A stretch of DNA of 43,348 nt, taken from contig JAFAWY010000033.1 in the NCBI GenBank assembly GCA_019241525.1, positions 1 to 43,348 of the forward strand, written 5' to 3'. How positions within the stretch are numbered: position 1 is the stretch's first letter; each line of letters starts with the position of its first letter. Both the position numbers and the translations under genes were made by a program. Shown one piece after another: positions 1-8,191 of the stretch. Under the pieces are notes generated by a model, which searched no databases, was not told the DNA's origin, and saw only the letters and a list, made by a program, of their open reading frames with translations. The DNA comes from Pseudonocardiales bacterium. GTDB taxonomy: Bacteria > Actinomycetota > Actinomycetes > Mycobacteriales > Pseudonocardiaceae.

Positions 1-696
1 ACACGGTGAAGCTCCCCGACTCAAGCCACAATTGCGTTGGTCTACCGCTGCGGGAAGCAGCCGCGGCTGTTGTGGCCCTGATCTAACAGAGTCGCCGCCG
101 GGCTGCGGGCCTGCAACGCTGAGGCTTAATGAGGCAGAGCCTCAGAATGTTCTTGGCTGGCCACAGGGTCACCGGTACGGCGCAGATGCACCCGCGCTCC
201 ATCGAGCCTGATCTGCTCGTTGTTGCAGGTCATTAAGTCCAAGTGTGCCGGCTCGGACGTTGTCCTCGACGTCATCGATTGACTCAGCGTCCATCGGTGG
301 GACTGTGTGAGACGAATGTGTAGGAACGCGGCAGAGACGCTGAGGGGCTGTGCCCGATAGGTGCCCAAGTCGGATGCGCGCCATTTTTTCATAGGCCAAA
401 CTGTCTGGCCTTCAGCAGTAGCGTGGGGGCACGCTGCGGACGGCGCGGCGCGGTGATACACCTGACGTTGATCTTTGCTGCTGCAAAGCGGGGGCAACGA
501 TCGTTGTTGTCACCATAGTTAACAAAAGTCTTATCTCTTGGTCACTATGAGTGTTGATCAGATTATTTTGCGTAGCGACATTACTCCGACCGTGTGGTCA
601 CACTTGGCATTTATCCTCGCTAAGGGTAACGATCTTTTGGTATAGGTAGCGTAGAGTCTTCTCTTTGCTCCTGCGAATTAGATTCTGGGGACAGCT
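1..696. other. Non-coding, AT-richer leader stretch
   Basis: No convincing complete gene. On the plus strand an open frame from base 3 to a TAA at 84-86 could be the last 27 residues of a gene entering from the left, ending in LREAAAAVVALI. It is too short to name. The minus-strand open frames at 126-497 and 169-399 lack recognisable domains. Bases 505-690 are clearly more AT-rich than the rest of the window and probably hold the promoter for the small ORF at 697 and the oxidoreductase at 831; no -10/-35 pair is clear enough to call. Confidence 0.4.
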
Positions 697-816
697 ATGC
701 AGCGACGTCGAATGATCGTTTCGGCTGGGTCGATCGCGGTGAGTGATTATGCCATCACGGCTTGCATCATTCCCTGGTCGGTGGGTTTGGCAGTCGGACT
801 GCCATGCCGCGGGTGA
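697..816 (+). pseudogene. Truncated lipoprotein signal sequence (39 codons)
   Basis: The ATG is preceded by a GGGGA ribosome-binding site five to six bases upstream. The 39-residue product begins MQRRRMIVSAGSIAVSDYAI and reaches TAC, so it has a basic n-region, a hydrophobic segment and a lipobox-like AITAC. It then runs into unrelated sequence (IIPWSVGLAVG) and a TGA. I read this as the surviving 5' end of a lipoprotein gene whose mature part has been lost by deletion or frameshift. It sits 14 bp before the ferric-reductase-like gene, where actinobacteria often carry an exported redox lipoprotein (recalled context, not tested). It could instead be a genuine short membrane peptide or a translated leader for 831-2510. 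Confidence 0.35.
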
Positions 817-830
817 TGTAAGCGGCTGCG

Positions 831-2510
831 GTGACTGATCCGTTGGTTCGGGTGGCCGGACCGCGTATATGGGCGGGCACTCTCAGTGCCGGAATCACAG
901 CAGTCCTCGTGGTGCTCATGGCTTCGGGGAACGCTTCTTCCGTCTCCGGAGCTCAGATCGATTTGGTGATGTGGTGGTATGTAGCTCGGGCGTCGGGTCT
1001 TATAGCATGGGCTTTGCTTGGCGTTACGGTGCTGGGTGGCTTATTGTTGACCACTCGGTTCATGCGGGGACGTAGTCACACATGGATCCGGGAGGCTCAC
1101 GAGTTCGGCGGGGTGCTCGCCGTGGCCTTCACAGTGATTCACCTGGTTTCCGTGTTCGCCGACGATCAGCTGCGAATCGGCTTGCGAGAATTGTTCGTTC
1201 CGTTTACCAGGCAGGGCAATCTGGTGGCCCAGGGCTGCGGGGTACTGGCCTTTTATCTGCTCGCCGCGGTAGTGGTGACGTCATGGGCACGGGCTCAGCT
1301 GCCCTGGCGGTGGTGGCGCCGCCTTCACCTCCTGGCATTTCCTTTATTTGGTCTTGCCTGTGCCCATTCTATATTGGCCGGAAGTGACACCACGCGGCCC
1401 ATTCTGCATTGGGCATGCCTTGTGGTAGGGGAGGTAATCCTCATTCTGGCGGTCCTTCGGCTGCTCCCCACGTACCGTGCCGGCTCATCCACAATTGCAC
1501 AGACCGATCTGCCGACAACGACAACACCGCTGTCAATTCCACAGCCTCGTACAACGGGCTCCTCTGCCGCTCCGACGCAAACTGGGATGCGGCTGCTGAT
1601 CAGTCAAACAACGTGGGAGGCGGATAACGTCCTGTCTTTACGCCTGCGTTCCCCTGACGGCGCGCTGCTCCCAGCCTGGGAACCCGGTGCCCACATTGAA
1701 TTGGCGTTGCCCTCGGGTCGACGGCGGCGTTACTCACTGTGCGGTGACCCAGGCGATGCTCGTTCTTACCGGATTGCGGTCTTGCAGGTACCAGTGGGCC
1801 GCGGTGGGTCGGTGGAGATTCATAACGACACTCGAGCCGGCCAGCTGATCACCGTAGAAGGACCGTGGAACTACTTTCCTCTGGTTCCCAGCCCAGCGTA
1901 TCTGTTCATTGTCGGCGGAATTGGGATCACCGCCGTGCTGGCGATGGCGGCCCGGGTTGCGTCAACGGATAGTGAGTGGAAGCTGGTGTATATCGGGCGA
2001 TCTCGGGCCAGCATGGGATTCCTTAACGAAGTATGCGCGTTGGGCTCTGATCGGGTCGATGTCATACCCAGCGATGAGCGCGGTCGACCTGACGTGGATG
2101 CGATCATTGCTGCCGCATCCCCAGGAACTGCGGTCTACTGCTGCGGTCCCGACCGCCTGATGCGTGCCGTAGAGGAGGGAATCTCCCGTCGATCAGACCT
2201 GACCCTCCACATCGAGCGCTTCACCGGGATCGCCGCCAGCGGTGGCGATCCGTTTCACGTAGAATTGCGCCGAACCGGACAAATCATCGAAGTGCCCGCC
2301 GACCAGACCGTTTTACAAGCCATTCGTGCCGTTGTCCCCGCCATCTCAGCGGGCTGCGAGCAGGGTATTTGCGGGAGCTGCCGAACCGTGGTCCTCGCCG
2401 GCGAACCCGACCACCGCGACGACTTACTCAGCGACTCCGAGCGCGACGCCGGTGCGATGCTGCTCTGCGTTTCTCGCTCCCACAGCGATTGGCTGGTCCT
2501 CGACCTGTAA
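831..2510 (+). CDS. Ferric reductase-like membrane / 2Fe-2S oxidoreductase fusion
   Basis: 559 residues from a GTG start. The N-terminal half (about 15-215) has five or six hydrophobic segments of the ferric-reductase-like transmembrane type, with candidate haem-ligand histidines H90, H104, H166 and H179. A Thr/Pro-rich linker (about 215-250) leads to a flavodoxin-reductase-like module: an FAD motif RRRYSLCGD near residue 300, the nucleotide-binding loop GGIGITA near 360, and CCGPD near 435. A plant-type ferredoxin closes the protein with C509, C514, C517 and C546 (Cx4Cx2C then 28 residues to C). The architecture is that of a phthalate-dioxygenase-reductase-type electron transfer chain fused to a membrane haem domain, so electrons probably pass from NAD(P)H through FAD to the iron-sulfur centre and/or membrane haem. 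The substrate is unknown. The gene is convergent with fdhD. No strong ribosome-binding site is visible, so the start is the weakest part of the call. Confidence 0.8.
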   Translation: MTDPLVRVAGPRIWAGTLSAGITAVLVVLMASGNASSVSGAQIDLVMWWYVARASGLIAWALLGVTVLGGLLLTTRFMRGRSHTWIREAHEFGGVLAVAFTVIHLVSVFADDQLRIGLRELFVPFTRQGNLVAQGCGVLAFYLLAAVVVTSWARAQLPWRWWRRLHLLAFPLFGLACAHSILAGSDTTRPILHWACLVVGEVILILAVLRLLPTYRAGSSTIAQTDLPTTTTPLSIPQPRTTGSSAAPTQTGMRLLISQTTWEADNVLSLRLRSPDGALLPAWEPGAHIELALPSGRRRRYSLCGDPGDARSYRIAVLQVPVGRGGSVEIHNDTRAGQLITVEGPWNYFPLVPSPAYLFIVGGIGITAVLAMAARVASTDSEWKLVYIGRSRASMGFLNEVCALGSDRVDVIPSDERGRPDVDAIIAAASPGTAVYCCGPDRLMRAVEEGISRRSDLTLHIERFTGIAASGGDPFHVELRRTGQIIEVPADQTVLQAIRAVVPAISAGCEQGICGSCRTVVLAGEPDHRDDLLSDSERDAGAMLLCVSRSHSDWLVLDL

Positions 2511-2541
2511 GCAGGAACCGACCGACCGCACCGGGCAGGGA

Positions 2542-3384
2542 TCAGCCCGCCGCAGTGGACGTCGCCAGGATCCGCTCGGCACCCGCATACACGTTCATCG
2601 TGGTGCCACGCAGGAAACCGACCAGCGTCAGCCCGGATTCGGCAGCCAGCTCGACAGCCAGTGATGAGGGCGCGGAGACGGCCGCCAGCATGGGAACGCC
2701 GGCCATGACTGCCTTCTGGGCGAGTTCGAAGGATGCCCGGCCAGACACCATCAGCAGGCAGCCACGGGCCGGGATGCGGTCGTTGAGCAGTGCCCAGCCG
2801 AGCACCTTGTCCACGGCGTTGTGCCTGCCCACGTCTTCCCGCGCAACCAGCAAGCGGCCTTCGGCAGTGAACAGCCCGGCTGCGTGTAGACCTCCGGTGG
2901 AGTCGAACAACCGCTGGCTGGCCCGCAGCATTTCAGGAAGCGCGAACAGAGTCTGCAGCGAGATCCGGAACGGATCGTCTGCCGGGGAGAACCGGCTGCG
3001 CAGGCGCACCGCATCTAGCGAGGCCTTGCCGCACACGCCGCAGGACGAGGTGGTGTAGAAGTTGCGGTCCACACTGCTGGGTGGAGTTGCGACGCCGGGA
3101 GAAAGCGCCACGTCCAGCACGTTGTAGGTGTTGCGCCCGCGTTCATCGACGGAATCGCAGTACCGCGCGGTGGCGACGTCACTCACTGAGTTGATCACGC
3201 CTTCGGTGAGCAGGAAACCATGCGCCAGCTCGATATCGTGGCCGGGCGTACGCATGGTGACCGCGAGTGCGCGGCCGCCCACCCGCAATTCCATCGGTTC
3301 CTCGACGGCCAGCCGGTCGGGCCGCCTGCTGGTGTGGTCAGCGCTCAGCCGCAACACGGAATGGCGCACCATCAGCCGCCCCAT
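2542..3384 (-). CDS. fdhD: Formate dehydrogenase accessory sulfurtransferase FdhD
   Basis: 280 residues from the ATG at 3384; a TTG two codons upstream is possible. FdhD moves sulfur from a cysteine desulfurase to the molybdenum cofactor of formate dehydrogenases, in the cytoplasm. The sulfur-carrier CxxC is present in [13 protein letters not shown] (Cys 115 and 118 from the ATG). The conserved C-terminal block [18 protein letters not shown] and the ending [13 protein letters not shown] are also typical of the family. Length is normal. No formate dehydrogenase gene lies in this window, so its client enzyme must be elsewhere. It is convergent with the oxidoreductase at 831-2510, with 31 bp between the two stops. 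Confidence 0.95.
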   Translation of the reverse strand: MGRLMVRHSVLRLSADHTSRRPDRLAVEEPMELRVGGRALAVTMRTPGHDIELAHGFLLTEGVINSVSDVATARYCDSVDERGRNTYNVLDVALSPGVATPPSSVDRNFYTTSSCGVCGKASLDAVRLRSRFSPADDPFRISLQTLFALPEMLRASQRLFDSTGGLHAAGLFTAEGRLLVAREDVGRHNAVDKVLGWALLNDRIPARGCLLMVSGRASFELAQKAVMAGVPMLAAVSAPSSLAVELAAESGLTLVGFLRGTTMNVYAGAERILATSTAAG

Positions 3385-3662
3385 TGACAACCGCCGTCCA
3401 CGCCTAAGAGGGATACAGTCAATTTCATTCGTTTGCAGTCTGGCACAGCTGGCGGCAGGCTGCTGGGGGCAAGGTCTGCGACGTGTGCGAGCTACAGCTG
3501 CGGACGTCGCATGGAAAAACCGTCAATGTCAACCCCCACCGCTAAGCCATGCATCACTGATAGTCATCTGGGTATCGACGCCTCGATTGAGGTTCCCGCA
3601 GGTCGGGAACCCGTGCATCGACGCGCGGTTTGGTAGCGCGGTCGATGGGTATCTCTGCGTAC

Positions 3663-4454
3663 ATGACCGAAACCAAGCCACTGGCTGTGGTGACCGGTGC
3701 TTCGAGTGGTATCGGCTTCGAACTGGCCAGAGTCTTCGCCGACAACGGCTTTGATATCTTGATCAATGCCGAGAACGGGCGGTTGGGAGCTGCCGCTGAC
3801 CAACTTCGCGCAGCCGGTGCTCGCGTCGAGCCAGTACAGGCTGACCTCAGTACCTATGACGGGGTGGAGCAGCTCTACGCGGCGATTGTCTCGACTGGGC
3901 GTCCGGTGAGCGCTGCGGCGCTGAATGCCGGTGTCGGCCGCGGTGGTGCGTTTATTGACACCGGCCTCGCAGATGACATCAAAATCATCGATTTCAACGT
4001 GACATCGACCGTGCACTTGGCGAAGCGATTGCTCAAAGATATGGTCGCGCGCAATGACGGAAAACTGCTCATCGTCTCTTCTATTGCGGCCACCATGCCG
4101 GGTTCCTTCCAGGCGGTGTATAATGCCTCGAAGTCGTTCTTGCAGTCGTTCGCCGAAGCGCTGCAAAACGAGCTCAAGGACGCTGATGTTACGATCACAT
4201 CGCTAATGCCGGGCCCGACCGATACCGATTTCTTTCACCGTGCCGGCATGGATGGTACGAGAGTTGGCGAAGCCCAGAAGGATGATCCGGCGCAGGTCGC
4301 CAAACAAGGCTTTGATGCTCTCATGAATGGTGAAGGGAAGGTCATTGCTGGGTCGGCGAAGACAAAGGCGCAAGGCATCGCCAGCAAGGTTCTCCCCGAC
4401 CGCCTCAAGGCTGCCGCCCACCGCCGGATGGCGGAGCCGGGGTCGGGGAAGTAG
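3663..4454 (+). CDS. Short-chain dehydrogenase/reductase
   Basis: 263 residues, classical SDR. The Rossmann glycine motif TGASSGIG is at residues 11-18, NAG at 88-90, and the catalytic residues are S140, Y153 and K157 (YNASK). The substrate cannot be read from the sequence; the cofactor is NAD(P)H by family. I chose the ATG at 3663 because the glycine motif then falls at the usual distance from the N-terminus. An ATG at 3645 and a TTG at 3630 are in frame, and none of the three has a strong ribosome-binding site. A small hydrophilic gene with a strong ribosome-binding site starts 37 bp downstream and is probably in the same transcript. The 278 bp upstream to fdhD carry no gene. Confidence 0.88.
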   Translation: MTETKPLAVVTGASSGIGFELARVFADNGFDILINAENGRLGAAADQLRAAGARVEPVQADLSTYDGVEQLYAAIVSTGRPVSAAALNAGVGRGGAFIDTGLADDIKIIDFNVTSTVHLAKRLLKDMVARNDGKLLIVSSIAATMPGSFQAVYNASKSFLQSFAEALQNELKDADVTITSLMPGPTDTDFFHRAGMDGTRVGEAQKDDPAQVAKQGFDALMNGEGKVIAGSAKTKAQGIASKVLPDRLKAAAHRRMAEPGSGK

Positions 4455-4491
4455 TTGGTAGATAGATTCAACCATCAAGAAGGAGGTTGCC

Positions 4492-4668
4492 ATGGACGAG
4501 CGCGATAAAGACACTGCACAGGAAAAGATTGACGAGGCAAGGGGTGGGTCGTTTCCCGCAGGAGTGCCCGAGGACGCGGATGTAGGAACTGGACGCGAAA
4601 AGGGAAAGGGACTGCCGCCGGGGTCGGTTGGCGAGGGCCAGGACACCCCACAGACACCCGCCACCTGA
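4492..4668 (+). CDS. Small hydrophilic Gly/Asp/Glu-rich protein (58 aa)
   Basis: The ATG follows AAGAAGGAGG at an ideal distance, one of the strongest ribosome-binding sites in the window. The product is 58 residues, starts MDERDKDTAQEKIDEARGGS, has no hydrophobic core, and is rich in D, E, K, G and P, suggesting an intrinsically disordered protein. It lies 37 bp after the SDR stop and likely shares its mRNA. I do not recognise the family. The composition resembles small stress-associated hydrophilic proteins, but no motif fixes that. The plausible codon use and the strong initiation site support a real gene. Confidence 0.6.
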   Translation: MDERDKDTAQEKIDEARGGSFPAGVPEDADVGTGREKGKGLPPGSVGEGQDTPQTPAT

Positions 4669-4713
4669 CCCGATATGTTGCACGGGAATTGGCTGCCACC
4701 TTCCGTTTAAAAT

Positions 4714-4778
4714 CATGATCGCTGTTTGGGTTGAGGTGGCGGTATGGATTGTCGCGCTACACCCAAACAGCGATCATG
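4714..4778. terminator. Perfect 18-bp inverted repeat, probable bidirectional terminator
   Basis: The arm catgatcgctgtttgggt (4714-4731) is the exact reverse complement of 4761-4778, separated by a 29-base loop. It lies between the plus-strand SDR/small-gene pair and the remains of the minus-strand cheB-like gene, where a terminator shared by convergent units would sit. There is no clear U-tract. The core CGCTGTTT-GG also occurs at the inner end of the hairpin at 29646-29703. Confidence 0.6.
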
Positions 4779-5034
4779 GGGTGTCCACCAAAAAGCCTAT
4801 GCGGGCGGTCCGTTGGAGGCTGCTATGCGTGGCGCTCAGGTAGGGTCGGTTGCTGTCCGGGTGTCGTGGCCGTCTACCATGGACGTTTCCCCGTCCTGCC
4901 CTCCCGGTTTCTCGGCGCCAACTTCGTCAGATTGCGTAATGCCGTCCTGCTCCATGAGCAAGATAGCGCCCGCGGCGGAGCCATCGGCTCCGCCAAGCGG
5001 GCTGCCTGCTATCCGTACCTTGATTGCTCGTCCG

Positions 5035-5780
5035 CGCCCGGCAGTGATAACGCGGTGCCGGGTCGCCGTTGAGCGCGAACAGCACGCCATGGCAGTTCGG
5101 GCAGGAAATGCCGAAGGTCGCGCTGACTGTATGTCGTCGGTGGTCATCGGCCCCAGCGCGGCAATCTCATTCTCTTCAGGTCGGGGTTGAGAGGGTTGTG
5201 CTCAATGGGTGCAGCCCTCTCACCGCCCAACTCGCCGAGCAAGCTGCCAATCTTTGCCGCCGGTAGGACGTGGGCACTTGGCGCATGTTCCAGCGCGCTG
5301 GCAGGCATCGATGGATGCAACGCTTCATCAGGATCCTGCACCACCGCCTGCCCACCTCGCTTCACAATCTCTGTCAGCCCGGCGGCGCTATCATCCCGGG
5401 CGCCCGATAGCACCACCCCGATCGCACCGGCACCAAAGGCCGTAGCGGTGGAGCGAAATAGCGGATCGATCGCCGGCCGGTGCCCGTTTTCGGTAGGCCT
5501 GACCGATAGCTCCAGCTGTCCGTGGCGAATTGACAGGTGGTGGTCGGCGGGTGCGACATAGATCATGCCCGGCTGCGCTGGGATGCCATGCTCAGCTGCC
5601 ACCGCTGGCAGCTTCCCGGCACGACCCAAGATGCCCGGCAGGGCGCTGAGCGCCTGCCGGGGAATGTGCAAGATAACCAGGACGGTTGCGGGCAGCTTGG
5701 CCGGTAGGCCGGCGACGAGCGCTTGGAGCGCTTCCGCACCTCCAGCAGATGCGCCGATCGCGATGACCCCCCGCGCCCAT
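5035..5780 (-). pseudogene. CheB-like methylesterase, frameshifted remnant
   Basis: Reading the minus strand across frames recovers a CheB-type protein: GASAGGAEALQALVAGLPAK, LVILHIPRQALS, ENGHRPAIDPLF, VIGVVLSGARDDSAAGLTEI, VQDPDEALHPSMP, ALEHAPSAHVLP. The likely catalytic Ser (GASAGG), His (LHIP) and Asp (GARDD) are all still encoded. The intact frame (5144-5762) has no ATG, GTG or TTG before a TTG at 5671, inside the domain. The ATG at 5780 is joined to it only if one base is removed from the six-C run at 5767-5772. Two further shifts (about 5160-5175, and the T-run at 5108-5110) are needed to continue into IAALGPMTTDD and a CPNCHG zinc-ribbon tail. Three breaks make sequencing error alone unlikely. 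Actinobacterial CheB-like proteins of this shape are usually intact at about 330 residues. Confidence 0.75.
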
Positions 5781-6054
5781 TCGCTTTGGCGTTTCCGAGG
5801 GTTGATTCTCCGGCGCGGGTCAGACTGGCCCTGGTCACCCTTGAACTCACGTGGTGGAGGTATGGATTCCCCGCCCGCTCGATGGCTGCGGCCCGCTAGC
5901 CGCAGCCGCCAGCATCGTCCTGTTGCGCACTGAGCACCAGCAGAAACCCGGTTGCGTCAACCTACCTGGCGAAAAGCCTTTCGGCTAAGCGCATTACCTC
6001 ACCTCAATTGCCCGGCAGGCATTTCGAGTTGGATCGTGGTTCACTGGATGGGCT

Positions 6055-6903
6055 ATGCCTACACAGCCAAGCCCAGTAATACCAATGCAGCAGGAGGTTG
6101 TCGTCGAGGTTCCCGACGATCCCGACTGTGTGGTGTTGCAGTTTCGTGGCCGACTCTCGTTGCGCAGTAACACACGGATACGCGAATCGATCGCCAAGTC
6201 CCTAGGCGACACCGGTCGTGTCCTGATCGATTTATCGCACCTGCACTGCCCCCAAACGTCTTCCCTCAGCGTTTTCCCAGCGGCGTTGGCTGCGGCTGGC
6301 GGCTGGCCATCGGCACGGCTGGTTCTTTTCGGCGCCGATGCGACCCTGCGATCGGCGCTAGCCGCTGTGCGAATCACCGAAACGGTGCCGCTTGCCGCGG
6401 ACTTCGCTTCGGCTCGTGCGTTGCTGGACCGACGACCATCGGTGGTGCGGCGGCACCGTGACCTACCCATGCATCCGAGCGCTGCGGCTGGCGGGAGGAT
6501 TCTCGTGCGGGACGCCTGCACCGCCTGGTCACTGCCGCAAGACGTCAGCGAAACCGCCGAGCTGGTGGCGAATGAGCTGGTCGGCAATGCCGTCGAGCAC
6601 GCCCAGACATCCAGTCGGGTTACTGTCACCTACACCGGCGCGGTGTTTCGCGTCGCGGTTCGAGATTACTGTCCAATATCAATCCGCCCGCGACCGATCG
6701 ACATCGGAGCGCGTCGCGGCCGGGGCCTGCACCTGGTGGCCACGCTGGCGCAGACGTGGTGCGTGGATCGGCATCCAGATGGCAAAACGATCTGGGTCAA
6801 CCTTGCAGTAGATCCACCCGAGTTAGGCGGACACGACCGCCGCATAGCCACCCAGACCGATCAGCCGTTGCCCGGCGACGGTGTCCGTCTTGGTGATCAG
6901 TGA
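6055..6903 (+). CDS. STAS domain - HATPase (RsbW-like) regulatory fusion
   Basis: 282 residues. Residues about 15-125 fit a STAS (anti-anti-sigma-like) domain: VVLQFRGRLSLRSN, VLIDLSHLHCPQTSSLSVF, SARLVLFGAD. Residues about 140-255 are a GHKL ATPase of the anti-sigma-factor/serine-kinase type, with N-box ELVANELVGNAVEHA (169-183), G1 aspartate D204 in VRDYCP, and glycine box RGRGLHLV (221-228). The STAS part lacks the usual DSSG phospho-acceptor context, having HCPQTSS instead, so classical partner switching on this domain is doubtful. The fusion suggests a cytoplasmic protein that joins antagonist and kinase functions. The last 81 bases overlap the convergent PRC-barrel gene; the tail after residue 255 is poorly conserved-looking. 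An alternative start is the ATG at 6085. Confidence 0.75.
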   Translation: MPTQPSPVIPMQQEVVVEVPDDPDCVVLQFRGRLSLRSNTRIRESIAKSLGDTGRVLIDLSHLHCPQTSSLSVFPAALAAAGGWPSARLVLFGADATLRSALAAVRITETVPLAADFASARALLDRRPSVVRRHRDLPMHPSAAAGGRILVRDACTAWSLPQDVSETAELVANELVGNAVEHAQTSSRVTVTYTGAVFRVAVRDYCPISIRPRPIDIGARRGRGLHLVATLAQTWCVDRHPDGKTIWVNLAVDPPELGGHDRRIATQTDQPLPGDGVRLGDQ

Positions 6904-7257
6904 GATCACCGCACCCGTTTCGGGATCGAAGTCCACGTCGGTCACGGTGCCGAGTTCGGTGCCCTGCTCGGACAGCAGGCGCTTACCGAGGATCTCCAGG
7001 GTGTTGTCCTCGGCGCGCTGTTCCAGGTCGTCGCGCGGCGGCCGGATCACCGCGTCGGTCGCCACCGTGACCGCATCGGGCCCGAAACCTTGCACGTCTT
7101 CCCACGCGAGCAGGGTGCCGTGGCCACTGACCTTGCCCAATCGCAGCAGCACCACCCTGGCCGGTCCAGGCCGCACCACGAACCCGTCCACCCTGGCTAC
7201 CCGGGTTGCGGTGGCGGTGCTGACAACGGCGCGTTTGCGTGTCCGACTGAACAGCAT
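6823..7257 (-). CDS. PRC-barrel domain protein (second of pair)
   Basis: 144 residues. The C-terminal half (RLLSEQGTELGTVTDVDFDPETGAVISLITKT) is a PRC-barrel, the small beta-barrel also found in the photosynthetic reaction-centre H subunit and in RimM. The N-terminal half (VARVDGFVVRPGPARVVLLRLGK) looks like a degenerate second copy. The start codon overlaps the stop of the upstream PRC gene by one base (TGATG), so the two are translationally coupled. The 3' end overlaps the STAS-HATPase gene in antiparallel by 81 bases. Function is unknown; the family is often linked to membrane or envelope homeostasis. Confidence 0.75.
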   Translation of the reverse strand: MLFSRTRKRAVVSTATATRVARVDGFVVRPGPARVVLLRLGKVSGHGTLLAWEDVQGFGPDAVTVATDAVIRPPRDDLEQRAEDNTLEILGKRLLSEQGTELGTVTDVDFDPETGAVISLITKTDTVAGQRLIGLGGYAAVVSA

Positions 7258-7844
7258 CAGCTCGCTTCCTCCCGCAACCGGCTACGGAAGGCATCCACGG
7301 CTGCGCCGAATCCGGCCAGATCCTCAGACACGAATTCGGTCGCTGCCGCGGGCACGATCAGGTGCTCGCCGGAGACTGCCATCGTGTCCGGCAAGGGAAT
7401 CAATACCCGTTGCCCCGCCGTGCCCAGTGTCTCGCTGGCCTGCACCTCGTACCCCACCACTTCCAAGCTGGTTCCTCCGTGCAGCACCACGTCCACAACG
7501 CGGCCAAGGTCGCGCCCGTTGTCCGTGAGCACCCGGTCCTGCAACACGTCTGCTTTGCGGGCTTGTTTGCGGGGTGCAAGTTCCTTGGCGGGGATGAACA
7601 CTGTCTCATCGGCCACCATCACGGCGTCGCGGCCTACCCCGTGCACTCCTGCCCACGGCAACGCATCCTTGCGGGAGCGGCTGAATAATCCGGGATTCCG
7701 CAGCGTGAATCCCGCGATACGACCGCCAGCGTGTTCGAAGACCACATCCTTGATCTCGGCGACAAGCTCACCACCGAGGGTAACTACCGGGCGGCCGATC
7801 AGTTCGCTCGCCCGCAGCACGAGCGCGGGAGCTGGTGTGATCAC
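7257..7844 (-). CDS. Two-repeat PRC-barrel protein
   Basis: 195 residues from a GTG that overlaps the stop of the small membrane protein by four bases (GTGA). Two PRC-barrel repeats are visible: residues about 9-85 (RASELIGRPVVTLGGELVAEIKDVVFEHAGG) and about 95-175 (ADVLQDRVLTDNGRDLGRVVDVVLHGGT). No signal peptide or membrane segment is present, so it probably acts in the cytoplasm or at the membrane through the small partner upstream. It is the middle gene of a three-gene overlapping cluster, which supports a joint role. The role itself is not known. Confidence 0.78.
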   Translation of the reverse strand: MITPAPALVLRASELIGRPVVTLGGELVAEIKDVVFEHAGGRIAGFTLRNPGLFSRSRKDALPWAGVHGVGRDAVMVADETVFIPAKELAPRKQARKADVLQDRVLTDNGRDLGRVVDVVLHGGTSLEVVGYEVQASETLGTAGQRVLIPLPDTMAVSGEHLIVPAAATEFVSEDLAGFGAAVDAFRSRLREEAS

Positions 7845-7978
7845 CGCCGATCACGGCGGCCTGAACCGCCCAATCCGATCACGCCGCCCCGCCTTCGCCT
7901 GCGTTGCACCACGATGGCGAGTGTGATCAACACGAGTAAGGCGACGAGCGCGAGGATCACCCAGCCCCACCAGTCCAT
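7841..7978 (-). CDS. Small single-pass membrane protein (45 aa)
   Basis: ATG with GGAGGTGGCG just upstream. The 45-residue product starts MDWWGWVILALVALLVLITL, a single transmembrane helix, followed by a very basic tail (QRRRRRGG) expected to face the cytoplasm. Its TGA overlaps the GTG of the next gene by four bases, which is strong evidence that it is translated. It leads the operon with the two PRC-barrel genes and may anchor them to the membrane (inference). Confidence 0.75.
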   Translation of the reverse strand: MDWWGWVILALVALLVLITLAIVVQRRRRRGGVIGLGGSGRRDRR

Positions 7979-8191
7979 CGCCACCTCCGCGCTCGATGTG
8001 AGTCCGGGTGCCTTATCCCTGCACAGTAACGCGCACCGATCGGACCCGCTTGTTCTCTGTCGCCTAACGATCGTGCGTGCTTGTTGGCATGTCCTCTGAC
8101 GGCGGTAAGGTCCGCGTCACTCGACCGGGAACCAGACCTGCCGCTGGCGCGTTGAATACGGTGACGGCCTGCACTGCCCATCAGGAGGGAA

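Noticed and set aside
126-497. Minus-strand frames of 123 and 76 codons
   Set aside because: Two overlapping frames, neither with a motif, ribosome-binding site or actinobacterial codon bias.
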